Source of the DNA: Linderina pennispora
Lineage: Eukaryota > Kickxellomycota > Kickxellomycetes > Kickxellales > Kickxellaceae
Reading direction: 5' to 3'
Assembly (NCBI RefSeq): GCF_002104995.1
Contig: NW_024468261.1
Coordinates: 643,624 to 707,623, forward strand
Length of the DNA: 64,000 bases
Shown here in pieces: positions 33,349 to 44,703 of the stretch. The notes under the pieces were generated by a model, which saw only the letters and a program-made list of their open reading frames with translations, had not been told where the DNA came from and did not search any database. Position 1 is the first letter of the stretch; the number at the start of each line of letters is the position of its first letter. The translations under genes and the position numbers were made by a program.

Positions 33349-33876
33349 CTAATAGAAATGAAAAAGAACAAATTTTGATAGCGGAATAAGAAGAGGTTTG
33401 GTGTACCCTGCTCCAGCTCGGATGGGTTTTCTGGATGCAGAGCGCTCAGACTTATGCATGCGCGAATTCCCTCGCAATTACCTCAGTGGTCAATCCCACT
33501 CCCCAGACCCGGGCTTGGCAGCCTGTGCCTGGGTCGCCCATCACGTTTCTGGGATGCAGGTCGTTTTATAATGCAACCTTTAATTCAATACTCTGCGAGT
33601 TTGGATATTTGCGGTCTGGTCTAATCAATGTCTGTATGATCCAATTGTATTTGAACAGTGGAGGGTTGGAAGAATGCAGTCTATAAGAGGATGCAGTGCA
33701 GAGAAGAAATGAGACGTGGAAAATATAGACAGATGAAGGAGACTGGAGGGTAGAAAAGGACGCAAGATCAGCAGCAGACGACGGCTCTCTTGGAATTCGC
33801 CTACTGTGTAGGGAGAGAAAAATAATCCCGACCGACTGGCTGTCTGATCTCCGCAGTCCCACTCGATGTAGACGGT

Positions 33877-33948
33877 TCAGATGTAGAGCGGCGAAACCCT
33901 GCCATCGACCTTGATAGGGTACGGATGAGGAGCAGGCGGAGGGTTCAT
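33877..33948 (-). CDS. Candidate short peptide ORF
   Basis: 23 codons, MNPPPAPHPYPIKVDGRVS then PLYI and TGA. Support is indirect. There is a minus-strand TATA box at 34060-34065, a pyrimidine-rich leader and a clean start context (CTACCATGAAC). There is no signal peptide. It may be a real micropeptide, a uORF or the first exon of an undetected gene; no donor follows. Function unknown. Confidence 0.25.
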   Translation of the reverse strand: MNPPPAPHPYPIKVDGRVSPLYI

Positions 33949-34059
33949 GGTAGGGAGTATAGACAAAAAAATGAAAGGGCGAAGACGTAGAGAAGAGAGA
34001 AGCTGGTGGGGAGTTATTTTCAAGAGAATAGTAAAAAGCTTGTTTGAGTTCGCTGCGGG

Positions 34060-34065
34060 TTTATA
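34060..34065 (-). promoter_or_regulatory. TATA box upstream of the 33948 ORF
   Basis: TATAAA on the minus strand, 112 bp upstream of the ATG, followed by a TC-rich leader. Confidence 0.4.
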
Positions 34066-35890
34066 TTGGCGATTTTCATAAGCAGACGCAATGGCATTTA
34101 TACCCCTTCCCCTCCCGCTAAACGGCTGCCGGGCTCTTTTTGCAACAGACCCAAATGCACTAGCAAGATCGCAATGTCGAGGGAGGACTCGTAGAGTGAC
34201 AAGCAAATGGGATTAGAGTGCTCGCGCACCTTGTACCTACTGTCAGACTCTGCTACTTCGCTGCCAATTCACATCCCAGGCCACAAACGCCTTGACGCTA
34301 GCACGTTCACCTATGATGCCAGCTCGGCTGGGTGTAACAGGCTGCTGTTCCTTCGCAGGAGTGCTTTGCGCGGCCCGCAAAATTTTTTTGGGGGGAGAGG
34401 CATGTTGCCATGTTTCAGCCACAGGATGTTGCAATGAATGTTGTGGGTTTAAAGCACACAACAGAAACCACATGCCTCTAAACATTGTGGATCTTGTCAA
34501 GACGTCACCGATTCTTTGGCGATGCCTGCGTAAACCTTTTTCCTTACAGAACGCACCACTGCTGATCGTCTATCGGCGGCACCGAGTCATATTACTGTGT
34601 ACCTTATCGGAGACGCCTCAGTAGCGAGACTGCTGGCCGCAGTACTCGACCGCCATATTTCTTTTCCCATGGATCTGTGCCATACTGAGGCTGACTCCCC
34701 CTGGTTTCCACAGTGGAAAGCTTGACGCCGAGCGGACTTTGCCGCTAGCCACGAAATACGTTTTTTACAGTGAGCGATCGCAAGCTGGGTGCATAGATGA
34801 ATGCCATGCCTTAGAGGCGTGCTATCTATTCCCACTAGCCACGCTCTGTCACAATAGCAGCCTGTAGAATGAATAAAGCGTGGAATCACGCACACCTGTG
34901 TCTGGCTGCCGTCATTGGTCCGTTGATTTCCAGAGGCCGAGCTACGTCGTTGGTATCGCTGGCGATCTAGAGAGGCACGGCATTTCAAAGACACATTTTT
35001 ATTTCAAAATACCGAATGGGCAGTGCACTAGACAGCACTCGTATTGGCACGGTACCCACTTCAATTGAAGTGGCCCCTCTACCATGCTGCAGCTTTTTGC
35101 TACCACACTCGGCCATCCGCTCTCGGTCTTTTCTGTTAGTCGCCTCCAAAAGGGGGAGGCTAGGGCGTGGACAGTGGCAATGGCAATGGCAATAGCGACA
35201 AGTCATTGTTGATATTTTGCTTGTGAACAAGCGGTCTGAACAAAACACGTTGCTGGATCGATGGCACGCTGATCTGGCAGAGATAGGGGCAGCGCCGTGG
35301 TAGCGGTGACTTGGGTTGCAGATTACAGATTTAGATACGTGCAAACATACGTGATCATGCCGTGCTTACCGTTGTACATCTTTGGGTTTATAATCCAAAA
35401 ATCCCCGCCCGCCAGAGCGTATTTGATTGCCTGAAGGGACTTGCGCCTCAAAGTCGCGGCTTTCATTCCGCCAAAGCCCCACTATGTGCCCGAGCACAGA
35501 GTTCTCCCAGCGGCGGGAACTATCCCCAGTGAACGAGCACTTCCCGAGACTCGCATGGCATGTGTACCGGCGAAGCTGGAGAGGGGAGTTCCAAAGCACT
35601 AGCCTGGTGGGCGTCGTAAGCGCTTTTTCCTAGTTGCGCATGTAGCACAGCTGCATTTTGCGCACAATTGGCACAGGATTTATGGTGCAGGCACAGCCCA
35701 GAAAGATAATCTGGCCGTGGCCCGCTGATTGGCCCAGCACCCCAGGAGCTGATTTCTAGATGCCAGACCCCAGCTGAGGTTGGCAAAAAAATTTTCTCTC
35801 TCCGTCTCCGCTGCCACTGCCACGCCCTCTTGCTTCCACAATTTTTTTATTTTCCCTATTTCCCCTTTTTGGTAGAGATTCATAGACGCA

Positions 35891-37692
35891 ATGTCGGAGA
35901 AGAACCAGCGTATCGCTATTGTCAGCGCCGACAAGTGCCGGCCCAAGAAGTGCCGGCAGGAGTGCAAGCGCGTGTGCCCTGTCAACAAAATGGGCAAGCT
36001 GTGCATTGACGTCTGGCCCTCGTCCAAGATTTCTGTCATTTCAGAGGAGCTGTGCATTGGTTGCGGTATGTGTGTCAAGAAGTGCCCGTTCGGCGCCATC
36101 ACCATCATCAACCTGCCCACCAACCTCGAGAAGGAGACCACCCACCGCTACGGTGCCAACTCGTTCAAGCTGCACCGCCTGCCCACGCCGCGCCCGGGAC
36201 AGGTCCTCGGCCTGGTCGGTGCTAACGGTACCGGAAAGTCGACTGCGCTGAAGATTCTGTCGGGAAAGCTGAAGCCTAACCTGGGCAAGTACGCATCGCC
36301 GCCCGACTGGGAGGATATCCTGAAGCACTTCCGTGGCTCTGAGCTGCAGAACTACTTCACAAAGATCCTCGAGGACAACCTGCGCGCCATCACCAAGCCG
36401 CAGTGGGTCGATGCCATGCCGCGCTCGGTCAAGGGCGTCGTTGGCGAGCTGATCAGCGCAAAGTCCGAGATGGGCAACGCCAAGTTCCTGATTGAGCAGC
36501 TTGATCTCAAGGACGTGCTGACCCGCCAGGTTGCTCAGCTGTCGGGAGGAGAGCTGCAGCGCTTTCGCCATTGCTGCCACCTGCATCCAGAACGCCGACG
36601 TGTACATGTTTGATGAGCCGTCGTCGTACCTCGATGTCAAGCAGCGTCTGAACGCCGCCCGCGTCATCCGTAGCATGCTGGGCCCGACCAAGTACGTTAT
36701 TGCGGTGGAGCACGATCTGTCGGTGCTGGATTATCTGTCAGATTTCATTTGCATGCTGTACGGTGTGCCGTCGGTCTACGGTGTTGTGACCATGCCGTTC
36801 TCGGTGCGCGAAGGCATCAACATCTTCCTTGAGGGTAAGATTCCGACCGAGAACATGCGCTTCCGCCAGGAGTCGCTGTCGTTCCGTCTTGTCGAGCAGG
36901 CCCAGGACGAGATTATCGAGCGCTACAACGCGTACTCGTACCCCGACATGAACAAGACCCTGGGCAACTTCAAGCTCAACGTCGAGGCTGGCGAGTTCAG
37001 CGACTCGCAGATCATCGTGCTGCTCGGCGAGAACGGAACCGGAAAGACCACGCTGATCCGCATGCTGGCCGGTCTGCTCGCGCCCGACAACGATGTCACC
37101 ATCCCGCAGCTCAACGTCTCGTACAAGCCGCAGAAGATTGCGCCCAAGTTTGCCGGCACTGTGCGCATGCTGCTGCTCAAGAAGATCCGCACCATGTTCA
37201 TGCACCCGCAGTTCCAGACCGATGTCGCCAAGCCCATGCGCATCGACGACATTCATCGACCAGGACGTGCAGAGCCTGTCCGGTGGTGAGCTGCAGCGCG
37301 TTGCCCTTGTGCTGGCTCTCGGCCAGCCGGCTGACATCTACCTTATCGACGAGCCCTCGGCGTACCTCGATTCCGAGCAGCGTATCATTGCCTCCAAGGT
37401 CATCAAGCGCTTCATCCTGCACGCCAAGAAGACTGCCTTCATCGTCGAGCACGATTTCATCATGGCTACCTATCTTGCCGACAGCGTCATCGTCATGGAG
37501 GGCACTCCGTCGATTGAGGCCACTGCCACATCGCCCCAGGCGCTGCTGACGGGTATGAACAAGTTCCTCAAGTCCCTCAGCATCACGTTCCGCCGTGACC
37601 CGACCAACTTCCGCCCTCGTATCAACAAGTACGACTCGGTCAAGGACAAGGAGCAGAAGGCCGAGGGCAACTACTTCTTCCTCGAGGAGTAA
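35891..37692 (+). CDS. RLI1: ABCE1/RLI1 ribosome recycling ATPase
   Basis: Iron-sulfur ABC protein that splits post-termination ribosomes, essential in eukaryotes. About 600 aa. The N-terminal ferredoxin-like domain has all eight cluster Cys ([27 protein letters not shown]). NBD1 has [12 protein letters not shown], signature LSGGELQRF and [16 protein letters not shown]2 has [23 protein letters not shown] and [13 protein letters not shown]. It ends [13 protein letters not shown] to YFFLEE. Two net +1 steps lie near 36563 (CGCTTTCGCC for CGCTTCGCC) and 37252 (GACATTCATCG for GACATCATCG). Because RLI1 is essential and single-copy, these breaks are almost certainly not real. Confidence 0.97.
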
Positions 37693-37900
37693 AACTGCAA
37701 CCAAAAATCATTCCCCTGTTTATTCCAGCCTTTATACAGGCCTGTTCTTGTTCCCCTCCTTGCTGTCCTTTGGCCCCGCCGTCCTTTTTTTAAACTCTCA
37801 ATATACGGGCTGAGACATGCATACACCCACTTCCAGCCGCCAAGCGCTGCTTCAAGCAACAATGTATTGGACAGAATAAGACAAACGTATATATCGGCTT

Positions 37901-38167
37901 TTAGCACTTCTCCTCGACCGAGACCTTGATTTTGATCTCCTGGTCGCACGGCTTCTTGGGCGCTGGCGTCTTGCATCCGCCGCCGCACCCGCAGCCACAG
38001 CCGCCATGGTGGTGGTGGTGGTGGCCGTGTCCGCCGCAGCAGCACACCTCTTTGACGACCTCGACCTTCTTCTCGACGACCTTCTCGACGACCTTCTCGA
38101 CGCACTTCTCGACCGTAAACACGGGCTCAATCTGGAAAATACGGCCCTCGAGGCAAGTATAAATCAT
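37901..38167 (-). CDS. Cys/His-rich mini-protein with VEK repeats, orphan
   Basis: 88 aa, intact. MIYTCLEGRIFQIEPVFTVE is followed by a charged coiled coil of repeated VEK units (VEKCVEKVVEKVVEKKVEVV). Next is a metal-binding-looking segment CCCGGHGHHHHHHGG then CGCGCGGGC, and a polar tail with two more Cys (KKPCDQEIKIKVSVEEKC). Six adjacent His and Cys-Gly-Cys runs predict Zn, Cu or Ni binding; I know no matching family. It is divergently paired with the 38614 gene across 446 bp. Confidence 0.6.
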   Translation of the reverse strand: MIYTCLEGRIFQIEPVFTVEKCVEKVVEKVVEKKVEVVKEVCCCGGHGHHHHHHGGCGCGCGGGCKTPAPKKPCDQEIKIKVSVEEKC

Positions 38168-38613
38168 TGTACGGGCTGTTTGTATGTAGCTTGGGGAAAA
38201 TGGAAAGCAAAGGCAAAAGTAAGGGATTAGACTTTTTGCACAACCAGCGGCTCGCCTGGGCGCTTAAAAGGATGCGCAGGCCCATCCTGAAGGTTCGCTC
38301 ACTATACTGCGTCGATTGCCCGCTGCCAGGTGTATTGGTCCCGTACATGCATGGGTTGCTGCACTATACCAGATACGCGAATCGGGGGCCCGCCTGGTCA
38401 GGCCGTGTGCCCCCGTGTGATAACTGCGCTTTGGGCCATGCCTGGTCATGGTGCTGTGAAATTCCATCTTTCGCAGGCCCCTCCCGGTAGCCCCGCCTGC
38501 CTTTCCTCACTACTGCTCTGCCGCCTCATCCAGCTCCTCCTTTCTTCACCCCCACCCCACCTTACACTCATACCAAACACCTTGCCTGTACAGTACTTTA
38601 ACATAGCGTCGAA

Positions 38614-38904
38614 ATGGGAAGCTGCCACCACTGCCACCACCCACACTTCCACTCATCTTGCTGGATCCTGTGCCACGAGCGCGAGGGATGTGGGTGCAAG
38701 TGTGGGTGCGGCGGAAAGCCGTGCGAAAAGTGCCCGGTTCTCATGGCCAAGCTGGTCGTCGTTGGGTTCGATCCGTGCTCCGAGGAGGATTGTATGTTCA
38801 TCCACCGCCTGGTCAAGGAGGAGGGCGGCAATGCCGACAAGGCCGTCGTGGTCTATGCCAAATGGAAGTCTGGGTTTAACAGCAAATGGCGCTACAAGAA
38901 CTAG
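38614..38904 (+). CDS. Cys/His-rich N-terminal mini-protein, orphan
   Basis: 96 aa, intact. The first 40 residues are packed with Cys and His (MGSCHHCHHPHFHSSCW, CHEREGCGCKCGCGG, KPCEKCP). The C-terminal part is a different, ordered-looking half: LMAKLVVVGFDPCSEEDC, FIHRLVKEEGG and AVVVYAKWKSGF. GCGCKCGCGG echoes CGCGCGGGC of its divergent partner at 37901. A pyrimidine-rich tract lies before the ATG. It is probably a metal-binding or redox mini-protein; function unknown. Confidence 0.6.
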   Translation: MGSCHHCHHPHFHSSCWILCHEREGCGCKCGCGGKPCEKCPVLMAKLVVVGFDPCSEEDCMFIHRLVKEEGGNADKAVVVYAKWKSGFNSKWRYKN

Positions 38905-39586
38905 GAGCTCTGTTTTTCAAGACAAATAAATGATTTGAGCCATGGGGACCACAGGGATATGTTGTCCGGGTTAAGAGCGGTTGTTTGGCAAAAGAGACCC
39001 CCCAAACAACGGGCCATATCCCCCGTGCATTCTGGCAGACTCGGCCAAAGCGTCAGAAGGCAAGAAAGAAACGAGGGGTTCTTTGAGCTGCAGCGATGGC
39101 TGATCGCACTTTGCGCTTCGAACAGCCCATTTCCAGCAAGTCTGCACCCAAGCTCTCTACCAGACATCGAGCGACAATTCGAGCCAGTGCAACAAGTGTC
39201 GTAATTATTGGGATTTCTGGAATTTATATTGTCGGCTCGCGGTTGCCTCCCCATTCCCCGTCTACATATCGGGTAACACTGGGCGGTTACCTCATTTTAG
39301 CGCTTCGCGAAAGCCACATTGGAGAACGGCAAAAAACATTATGCACAAAACTAAAACAAAATGCGGGCTGCATGGTGTGCGGGCTGCATTCAAATAGAAT
39401 CGGTCCCGCCGGTCCCGCTAACGCTTAGCCCCAAGCCATCAATGGTATACCGCTTATTTCCTCCTTCCTCCCACCTTCCTTTTCTTACGAACGACGCCTC
39501 TCACCTCTTCCTCCATATCGTTCTGTCCCCTAGTACTCGCTAACGAACATCCTTTTTCTTCTTTTTTTACCTCTTAATTGGCGCAA
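38905..39586. other. Intergenic, ZIP2 promoter
   Basis: An ORF at 39096-39428 has no support. A short direct repeat TGCGGGCTGCAT occurs twice near 39361-39390. A TC-rich tract precedes ZIP2. Confidence 0.45.
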
Positions 39587-42214
39587 ATGGATATCGACTA
39601 TTCTAGTCCAGACGTTCTGTGCAGTTCAGAGACTGGCGCCAGCAGTGCCTGGGACAACGACTGGCACATAGCTTCGCTGTTTATAATTATTGGCACCAGC
39701 GCACTGGGCGTATTTCTGCCCATCATTAGCCGGTCGCTGCCGCGATTTGCCTTCCTGCCCGGACCGTTGCTGCAGTTCGGCCAGTTTTTCGGTGCAGGCG
39801 TCATTATTTCGACAGCGATGATACACATATTCCCTTCCGCCCACAGCGCACTGACCAACCCCTGTCTAGGTGACTTCGCCAGCCAGTATGGTGCATGGGC
39901 CAGCCTGTTCGCGATGATGGCCATATTCACCATGCACAGCTTTGAGTGGTGGCTGTTTGAGGCTTGGTTGAACCGGTCGGCACACCAGCGGACGCCAATG
40001 TCGGCAATCGAGAGCGGGAATGGCGTTGACGATGATAGCGTAAGCGAGCCGGTATACCCTTTATATGCGCATGGTTTCGACTCCCCCTGCTATACCATGC
40101 CGCCGCCCGTGCTGTCGCCAGCCATCAACCCCTACGTGTTTAGCTCTGCAAACATGACGCAATCACTGGCCGCCGGCACAGGCGCGCCTTCAGTTTATAC
40201 GGTTCGCACGGGGTTTGCCTTGTCCCGATATGGTAATTATGCGGCGCTGGTGCAGTCGCGTCAGCACCTGGCCATGATGCAAAACGATCGGCTGTCGCGC
40301 TACATATCCTCTGACCCACAGTTCCCGCTCTACACGCCATCTATGTGGCCAATGCCACCAACCGGCATGCATACTAGCAATGCGGCTATGCACACGCAAG
40401 CAAAATCGACACCAGAGCTAATGCATCGCATGCAGCGGTCCAATCGCACCTCCAATGTCTCATCATCAGGCAAGCCGAGCAATTCGTCCCGGGCCGTGTC
40501 GCTGCGGCCAAACTCTTTCACCAACCCGCTTCGTAGCATTGCCTCCAAGACCCGCCGCAGTAGAGCTCGCAAGCAGCGCTGTCTGAGCATGCCACGCCTA
40601 GCACCAACTACACTGGAGGCTGCGGTGCGTGGGGCCCTGCTGGAGCCATTGCCGACAAAACGCGGTAGCGGCGTGAGTGGATATGTCGACAGCATGCCTC
40701 AGCTGCCTCGCAGAGGGCCCTCGATCGGACTATGAATATATGCATCCTCCGCACCCAACAAGCAGCAAATATCCGGCGCCAGTCGTCGACAAACGGATAC
40801 GTCTGGATACACCAGCAGCAGCTCCCAGCAGCACACCTTCACTGACCAGGCCACAGCGTTATAGCACGAGTGAGAGCAACAGCAGGCGCTTGGATACAGT
40901 ACACGAGGCTGACGACTCCTGGGGCTCGACTGCCCCTTATGTCGCCCCTCACCATCACCACCGCCACCACCACCACAAGAAGAGCAGCTATACAGAGTCA
41001 GTCGTAAATGGAGTTATGGCCACAGTCGACGAAGAAACTAGCACCAAGCCGACGAAGCGTGTGTCGCTATCCATCCCTCCCACAACAACGAAGCGTGTGT
41101 ACAACTCGTCCGCGTCAGAGATGTCGGATTCAAGTGGCAATGTTCCAGCGGTTGGCAACAATAGCAGAAGCGGCAATGCAGCAAGCCCCGGTGGCAGCAC
41201 CGTGATCCATAGTCCCGGCTCAACAATAGCCGATATGCCGCTGCCTGTCGATGTGAAAAGGAGAGCCATGGCCACATATGTCCTCGAGGTTGGAATTGCG
41301 CTTTACTCTGTTCTCGTCGGTCTAGCTTTGGCTGTAAGTGACAAGGACTTCACGGTCATGCTGGTTGCGATCTGCTTCCACCAATTCTTTGAGGGTCTTG
41401 CGCTTGGCTCATCACTGGCTGAGCTGTACTGGATAAAGGCCCAGCTGTCCTGCCAATGGCTGGCAGCAGGATCCGACAACAGAGGCTGACATGAGTATTC
41501 CAGAGAGCCCGGGCGGTAGCAGGCAGGAGTATGTCAATGTGGACTTTGTCGACTCTACCACATTCCCAGCGGAAACAGTGTACCCATTGCCTGCAAAGTT
41601 GCCAACAGCTCACAAGAACAAGTCCCACCAGGACGCTGAATTCTCGATGGCTACTTCGTTTACGCCCGAGCCCTGGCAAGTCAACCCTCAGCTGGAGAGG
41701 ACGCTCGGTGAACCAGCCCATGGTAACATGCCCGGTCCCAACAAAGGCCATTCCGCAGCAGCAGAGACACCAGGGTCACGCAGTGCATCCTATTCGGCAT
41801 GCGCAAGACGATATGGATGGCGATGCTGTCTTGGTCCCGGTTGGTGCACATGATTCGCAGGATTGAGCTGAGCTAGATATCTCCAGCCACGCACAACTCC
41901 AGAACGTCTGCCGGGATGGTGGAAGGCGTGGATCAGCGGTCTGGCGTTCACGATGACCACACCACTTGGTATCGTCATTGGCCTTGCTGTACGCCATGTA
42001 TATGAGCCCCACTCAAAGTACGCCCTGCTGCTGAACGGTGTTCTTGAGAGCATCTGTGCTGGTGTCCTGGTATACACTGGCCTAATAACCATGGTAGTCG
42101 GCGGATTCAGCTCGCTACAAGTCAAGCAGTTTAAGCGCATGTTTCCAGGTGTCCCTGTTTTTGGCGGTGTATATGGGCGCTGCAGCCATGGCGAGTCTAA
42201 AGATCTGGAAGTAG
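39587..42214 (+). CDS. ZIP family metal transporter 2, with a very long intracellular loop
   Basis: About 870 aa. It starts MDIDYSSPDVLCSSE, with no signal peptide. TM1-3: WHIASLFIIIGTSALGVFLP, QFFGAGVIISTAMIHIFPS and MHSFEWWLFEAW. A loop of about 420 residues has Ser/Pro-rich parts and a His cluster (APHHHHRHHHHKK near 40950). TM4 is EVGIALYSVLVGLALAV, where the usual metal-binding His is Tyr; TM5 is FHQFFEGLALG. TM6-8 end VYMGAAAMASLKIWK at 42214. Four clear net +1 steps lie near 40730, 41450, about 41530-41600 and 42155. The stretch 41850-41900 also contains an in-frame stop and at least one further indel that I cannot resolve. Confidence 0.85.
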
Positions 42215-42280
42215 TTTGCATAGTTTGTATTGTTGATGCGAGTAATAACAACGTAATTTAATGTAGAAGGACAGTGGTGG

Positions 42281-42948
42281 TTAGATGTGCAGTCCGAGAC
42301 TGAGACCGAGACCAAGATCAAGGTCAAGGCCCGAGTAAGGGGGATATGCTGGGTAGTGGCCGCCATACGGGCCATAGCCAGGGAACCAGCGGCGGCTAAG
42401 CTGCTTGGACGGGGCGTCGGTTGAATCACTGGAAATATCTCCGGGAGCCGGCCGGAACACGCTGCCGTCCGGATGGACCCAGAACTGGTGCGACAGTTTA
42501 TCAGCAGAGTTTTGCTGCTGCGGTTGCTGTTGCGGTTGTTGCTGGCTCTTGATCTGCTGCGACTGATGCTTGTTCTTGATCTGCTGCATGAGCTGCTGCT
42601 GCTGCTGCTGGATCTGCTGGAGCGAGAGCGGCATGAAAGGAAGGAAAAACTGCGGAGAGTCAACCGGCGTTTTGGGCTGGTTCAGGCTGGCAGCAGGTAT
42701 AAAATTGTCCTGATCAGGGATAGGGTTAGTGGAAAAGTTATCGAGGTTGGACAGCTTCTCACTTAGGTTCTCTGGTGGCACAGCAGCGGGAGATGGACCA
42801 GCGGGGTTGGCAGGACCGGCAGGACCGGCAGGAAGCGAGTTTGCGGGTGCAGCAGTCTCAGAACCAGCAGGGGCGGAGCACCGGTAGCGATCCCGGATGC
42901 GCACAGCACGGCAGCCAAGAGCAAGATGGCAAGTGAATGAGAGTTCAT
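42281..42948 (-). CDS. Secreted Pro/Gln-rich protein
   Basis: About 220 aa. The signal peptide MNSHSLAILLLAAVLCASG ends near GIATGAPP. A Pro/Ala-rich region follows (GPAGPANPAGPSPAAVPP), a Gln-rich block (QQIQQQQQQLMQQI, then PQQQPQQQ), an FWVHPDGSVFRP segment and a Gly/Tyr/Pro-rich C-terminus (FPGYGPYGGHYPAYPPY), ending LDLDLGLGLSLGLHI. A net -1 (or double +1) step near 42870, just after the signal peptide, joins the frames. A TATA box 80 bp upstream fixes the ATG at 42948. It is probably a wall or extracellular matrix protein. It converges with ZIP2, with 66 bp between. Confidence 0.65.
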
Positions 42949-43025
42949 TTGTAAGAGCGTTTAGAGGGTTGTATGAGGCAGGGTTGTATACTGGTTTCAG
43001 AAAACCAGGCAGCTGTACCATGGCA

Positions 43026-43031
43026 TTTATA
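43026..43031 (-). promoter_or_regulatory. TATA box of the 42948 gene
   Basis: TATAAA on the minus strand, 80 bp upstream of the ATG. The 42949-43269 gap holds no gene otherwise. Confidence 0.55.
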
Positions 43032-43269
43032 CCCTGTTTTTCAAAAGCACCCAAATGAAGCACACAAGCAGCATTAGCAAATAGACACGCAGTACTGGAT
43101 TGGAAAGCGGTAGTGCCCTGGCGGCAGTGATTTTGGCACGTATGATGCTCTGGCCGTGTGAAAAGTGAATGAGCGCTGGAAAAGTAGAAACAACGTTAAA
43201 CATATTATAAAGTAGCAGGAAAGAAGTGGTAACAGAAAGCTGTATATGCGAAAAACTAAGACGGGCATA

Positions 43270-44703
43270 CTAGTCGACGTAGCGGAAGTCAGGATGGTCC
43301 GTCTCGAGGTCATCGATCTGCTCCTGCGTCATGCCCGAGATATCGATCGGGTTTGCCTCCTTTTGCTTGTTGCGCCGGGCAATGATAAGGTGCGACGCAG
43401 TGGCGGTTAGAATGCACAGCAGCGCGGCGAACATGTTCATGCCGTGGCCAAAAATGTACTTGGGCGCGTCCTTGTTGCGGTAAATATACGATGTGCAGAG
43501 GCCGCCGAGGCCGCCCAGGATCACATTCATGGCACCGGCCAGGGCAGCGCGGGTCGGTCCACCGACGTTGCTCATCAGCCATCCAGGGCCCATGCCGACA
43601 TTGCCGAAGGCGCCAAACGACAGCATGCACAGGGCAAAGATGCGCGCGCCGTTGTTGGTAACCCCCAAGAGCACAGCCGAGCCGATCACAAGCCAGGCCG
43701 AGCAGAACAGCGAGCTAAAGTAGTGCGAGCGGAACCATTTTGGGTAGTAGCGCGATAGCAGAATTCCAATAAACCCGCAGATTCCCGGAGCCGCCTGCAT
43801 GGCCTGCGAGGCACCAGGGCTGTATCCCATCTCCTTGACGATGATGGCGGCAAAGGTCAGGATGGTGTTGACGCCAAAGTTGGCGCAAAACAGGATCAGC
43901 GCCAGGGTGTAGATGAGCGGGTCCTTGGCGAACGACAAAAGACGCCGGTAGTTGACCGGCTTCTTGCCGCCCTGGGCCTGCTCTTCGGCCATCTGGCTGT
44001 TGATCAGATCCTTCTCCTGCTGGCTCAGGATCCAGCTCTTGTCGGGGTAGTCGGCCAGGAAAATATACATGACGAAGCCGAAGCCGGCAGTGAGCAGGCC
44101 CTCGACGAAAAAGATCCACTCCCAGGCTCGGAACCGCGGGTTGTCAATCTTGCGGATTCCTGAGGCAATGGGCCCGCCAATGATGGCGCCGGCTGCGAAC
44201 GCCGAGTAGAACAGAGCAACGCGCGATGTAACCATCCGGCGCGGATACCAGAGCGTGATAAGCATCAGCGCACCGGGCGTTGCGCCACTCTCGGCAGCAC
44301 CAAGGAACAGACGGCACAGGATCAGGTCGGTCCTGTTCTTGGCGAATGCCATGCACATGTTGATGACTCCCCACACCACGGTGATGAGCGAGAGCCAAAT
44401 GCGGGCGCCGAATTTGCGCAAAAGCAGGTTGCTGGGCAGCATGAATAGCAAGTATGTCGGGTACATGATGCTGGCGACGACGTTGAAATCGGAGCCGGAC
44501 ATGCCCGTATCTCTCTCGAGCCCGTCGACCTTTGACAGACCGAGGTTGGCGCGGTCCATCGAGTTGAGCACGTTACTCAGGAAAATAATGAAGAGCAGCG
44601 TCATGTCGACCTTTCTAAAGGCCCACTTGAGCTTTGGATCGTTGGCATTGACGGTCTGCTTCTCCTCGTAGACAACCTTGGTATCGGTCAAGTCGTCTGA
44701 CAT
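43270..44703 (-). CDS. MFS transporter 2, anion:cation symporter family
   Basis: 477 aa, intact, 12 TM. WAFRKVDMTLLFIIFLSNVL and MDRANLGLSKVDGL open it. FLGAAESGATPGALML, ALFYSAFAAGAIIGGPIASG, FFVEGLLTAGFGFVMYIFL and GFIGILLSRYYPKWF are typical of Dal5/Tna1-like ACS permeases that take up organic anions such as vitamins, allantoate or dipeptides. The C-terminal tail is DISGMTQEQIDDLETDHPDF then RYVD, shared in outline with the neighbour at 45142 (HPDFRYVY). It is a tandem pair with that gene, in the same orientation. Confidence 0.92.
   Translation of the reverse strand: MSDDLTDTKVVYEEKQTVNANDPKLKWAFRKVDMTLLFIIFLSNVLNSMDRANLGLSKVDGLERDTGMSGSDFNVVASIMYPTYLLFMLPSNLLLRKFGARIWLSLITVVWGVINMCMAFAKNRTDLILCRLFLGAAESGATPGALMLITLWYPRRMVTSRVALFYSAFAAGAIIGGPIASGIRKIDNPRFRAWEWIFFVEGLLTAGFGFVMYIFLADYPDKSWILSQQEKDLINSQMAEEQAQGGKKPVNYRRLLSFAKDPLIYTLALILFCANFGVNTILTFAAIIVKEMGYSPGASQAMQAAPGICGFIGILLSRYYPKWFRSHYFSSLFCSAWLVIGSAVLLGVTNNGARIFALCMLSFGAFGNVGMGPGWLMSNVGGPTRAALAGAMNVILGGLGGLCTSYIYRNKDAPKYIFGHGMNMFAALLCILTATASHLIIARRNKQKEANPIDISGMTQEQIDDLETDHPDFRYVD

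Larger units (their letters stand above)
33349..35890. other. Longest gene-poor stretch (2.5 kb)
   Basis: It holds the CNNM/Mam3 promoter, one short candidate peptide gene (33948) and the RLI1 promoter. A weak minus ORF (35599-35366) ends at a GTAAGC-like donor but has no homology I recognise. No tRNA or repeat was found. Confidence 0.45.

Noticed and set aside
35366-35599. Minus ORF ending at a GTAAGC-like donor
   Set aside because: No recognisable protein features and no acceptor-linked second exon; not called as a gene.
39096-39428. 110-codon ORF with one hydrophobic stretch
   Set aside because: No promoter signal, no homology, poor codon use; lies in the ZIP2 upstream region.
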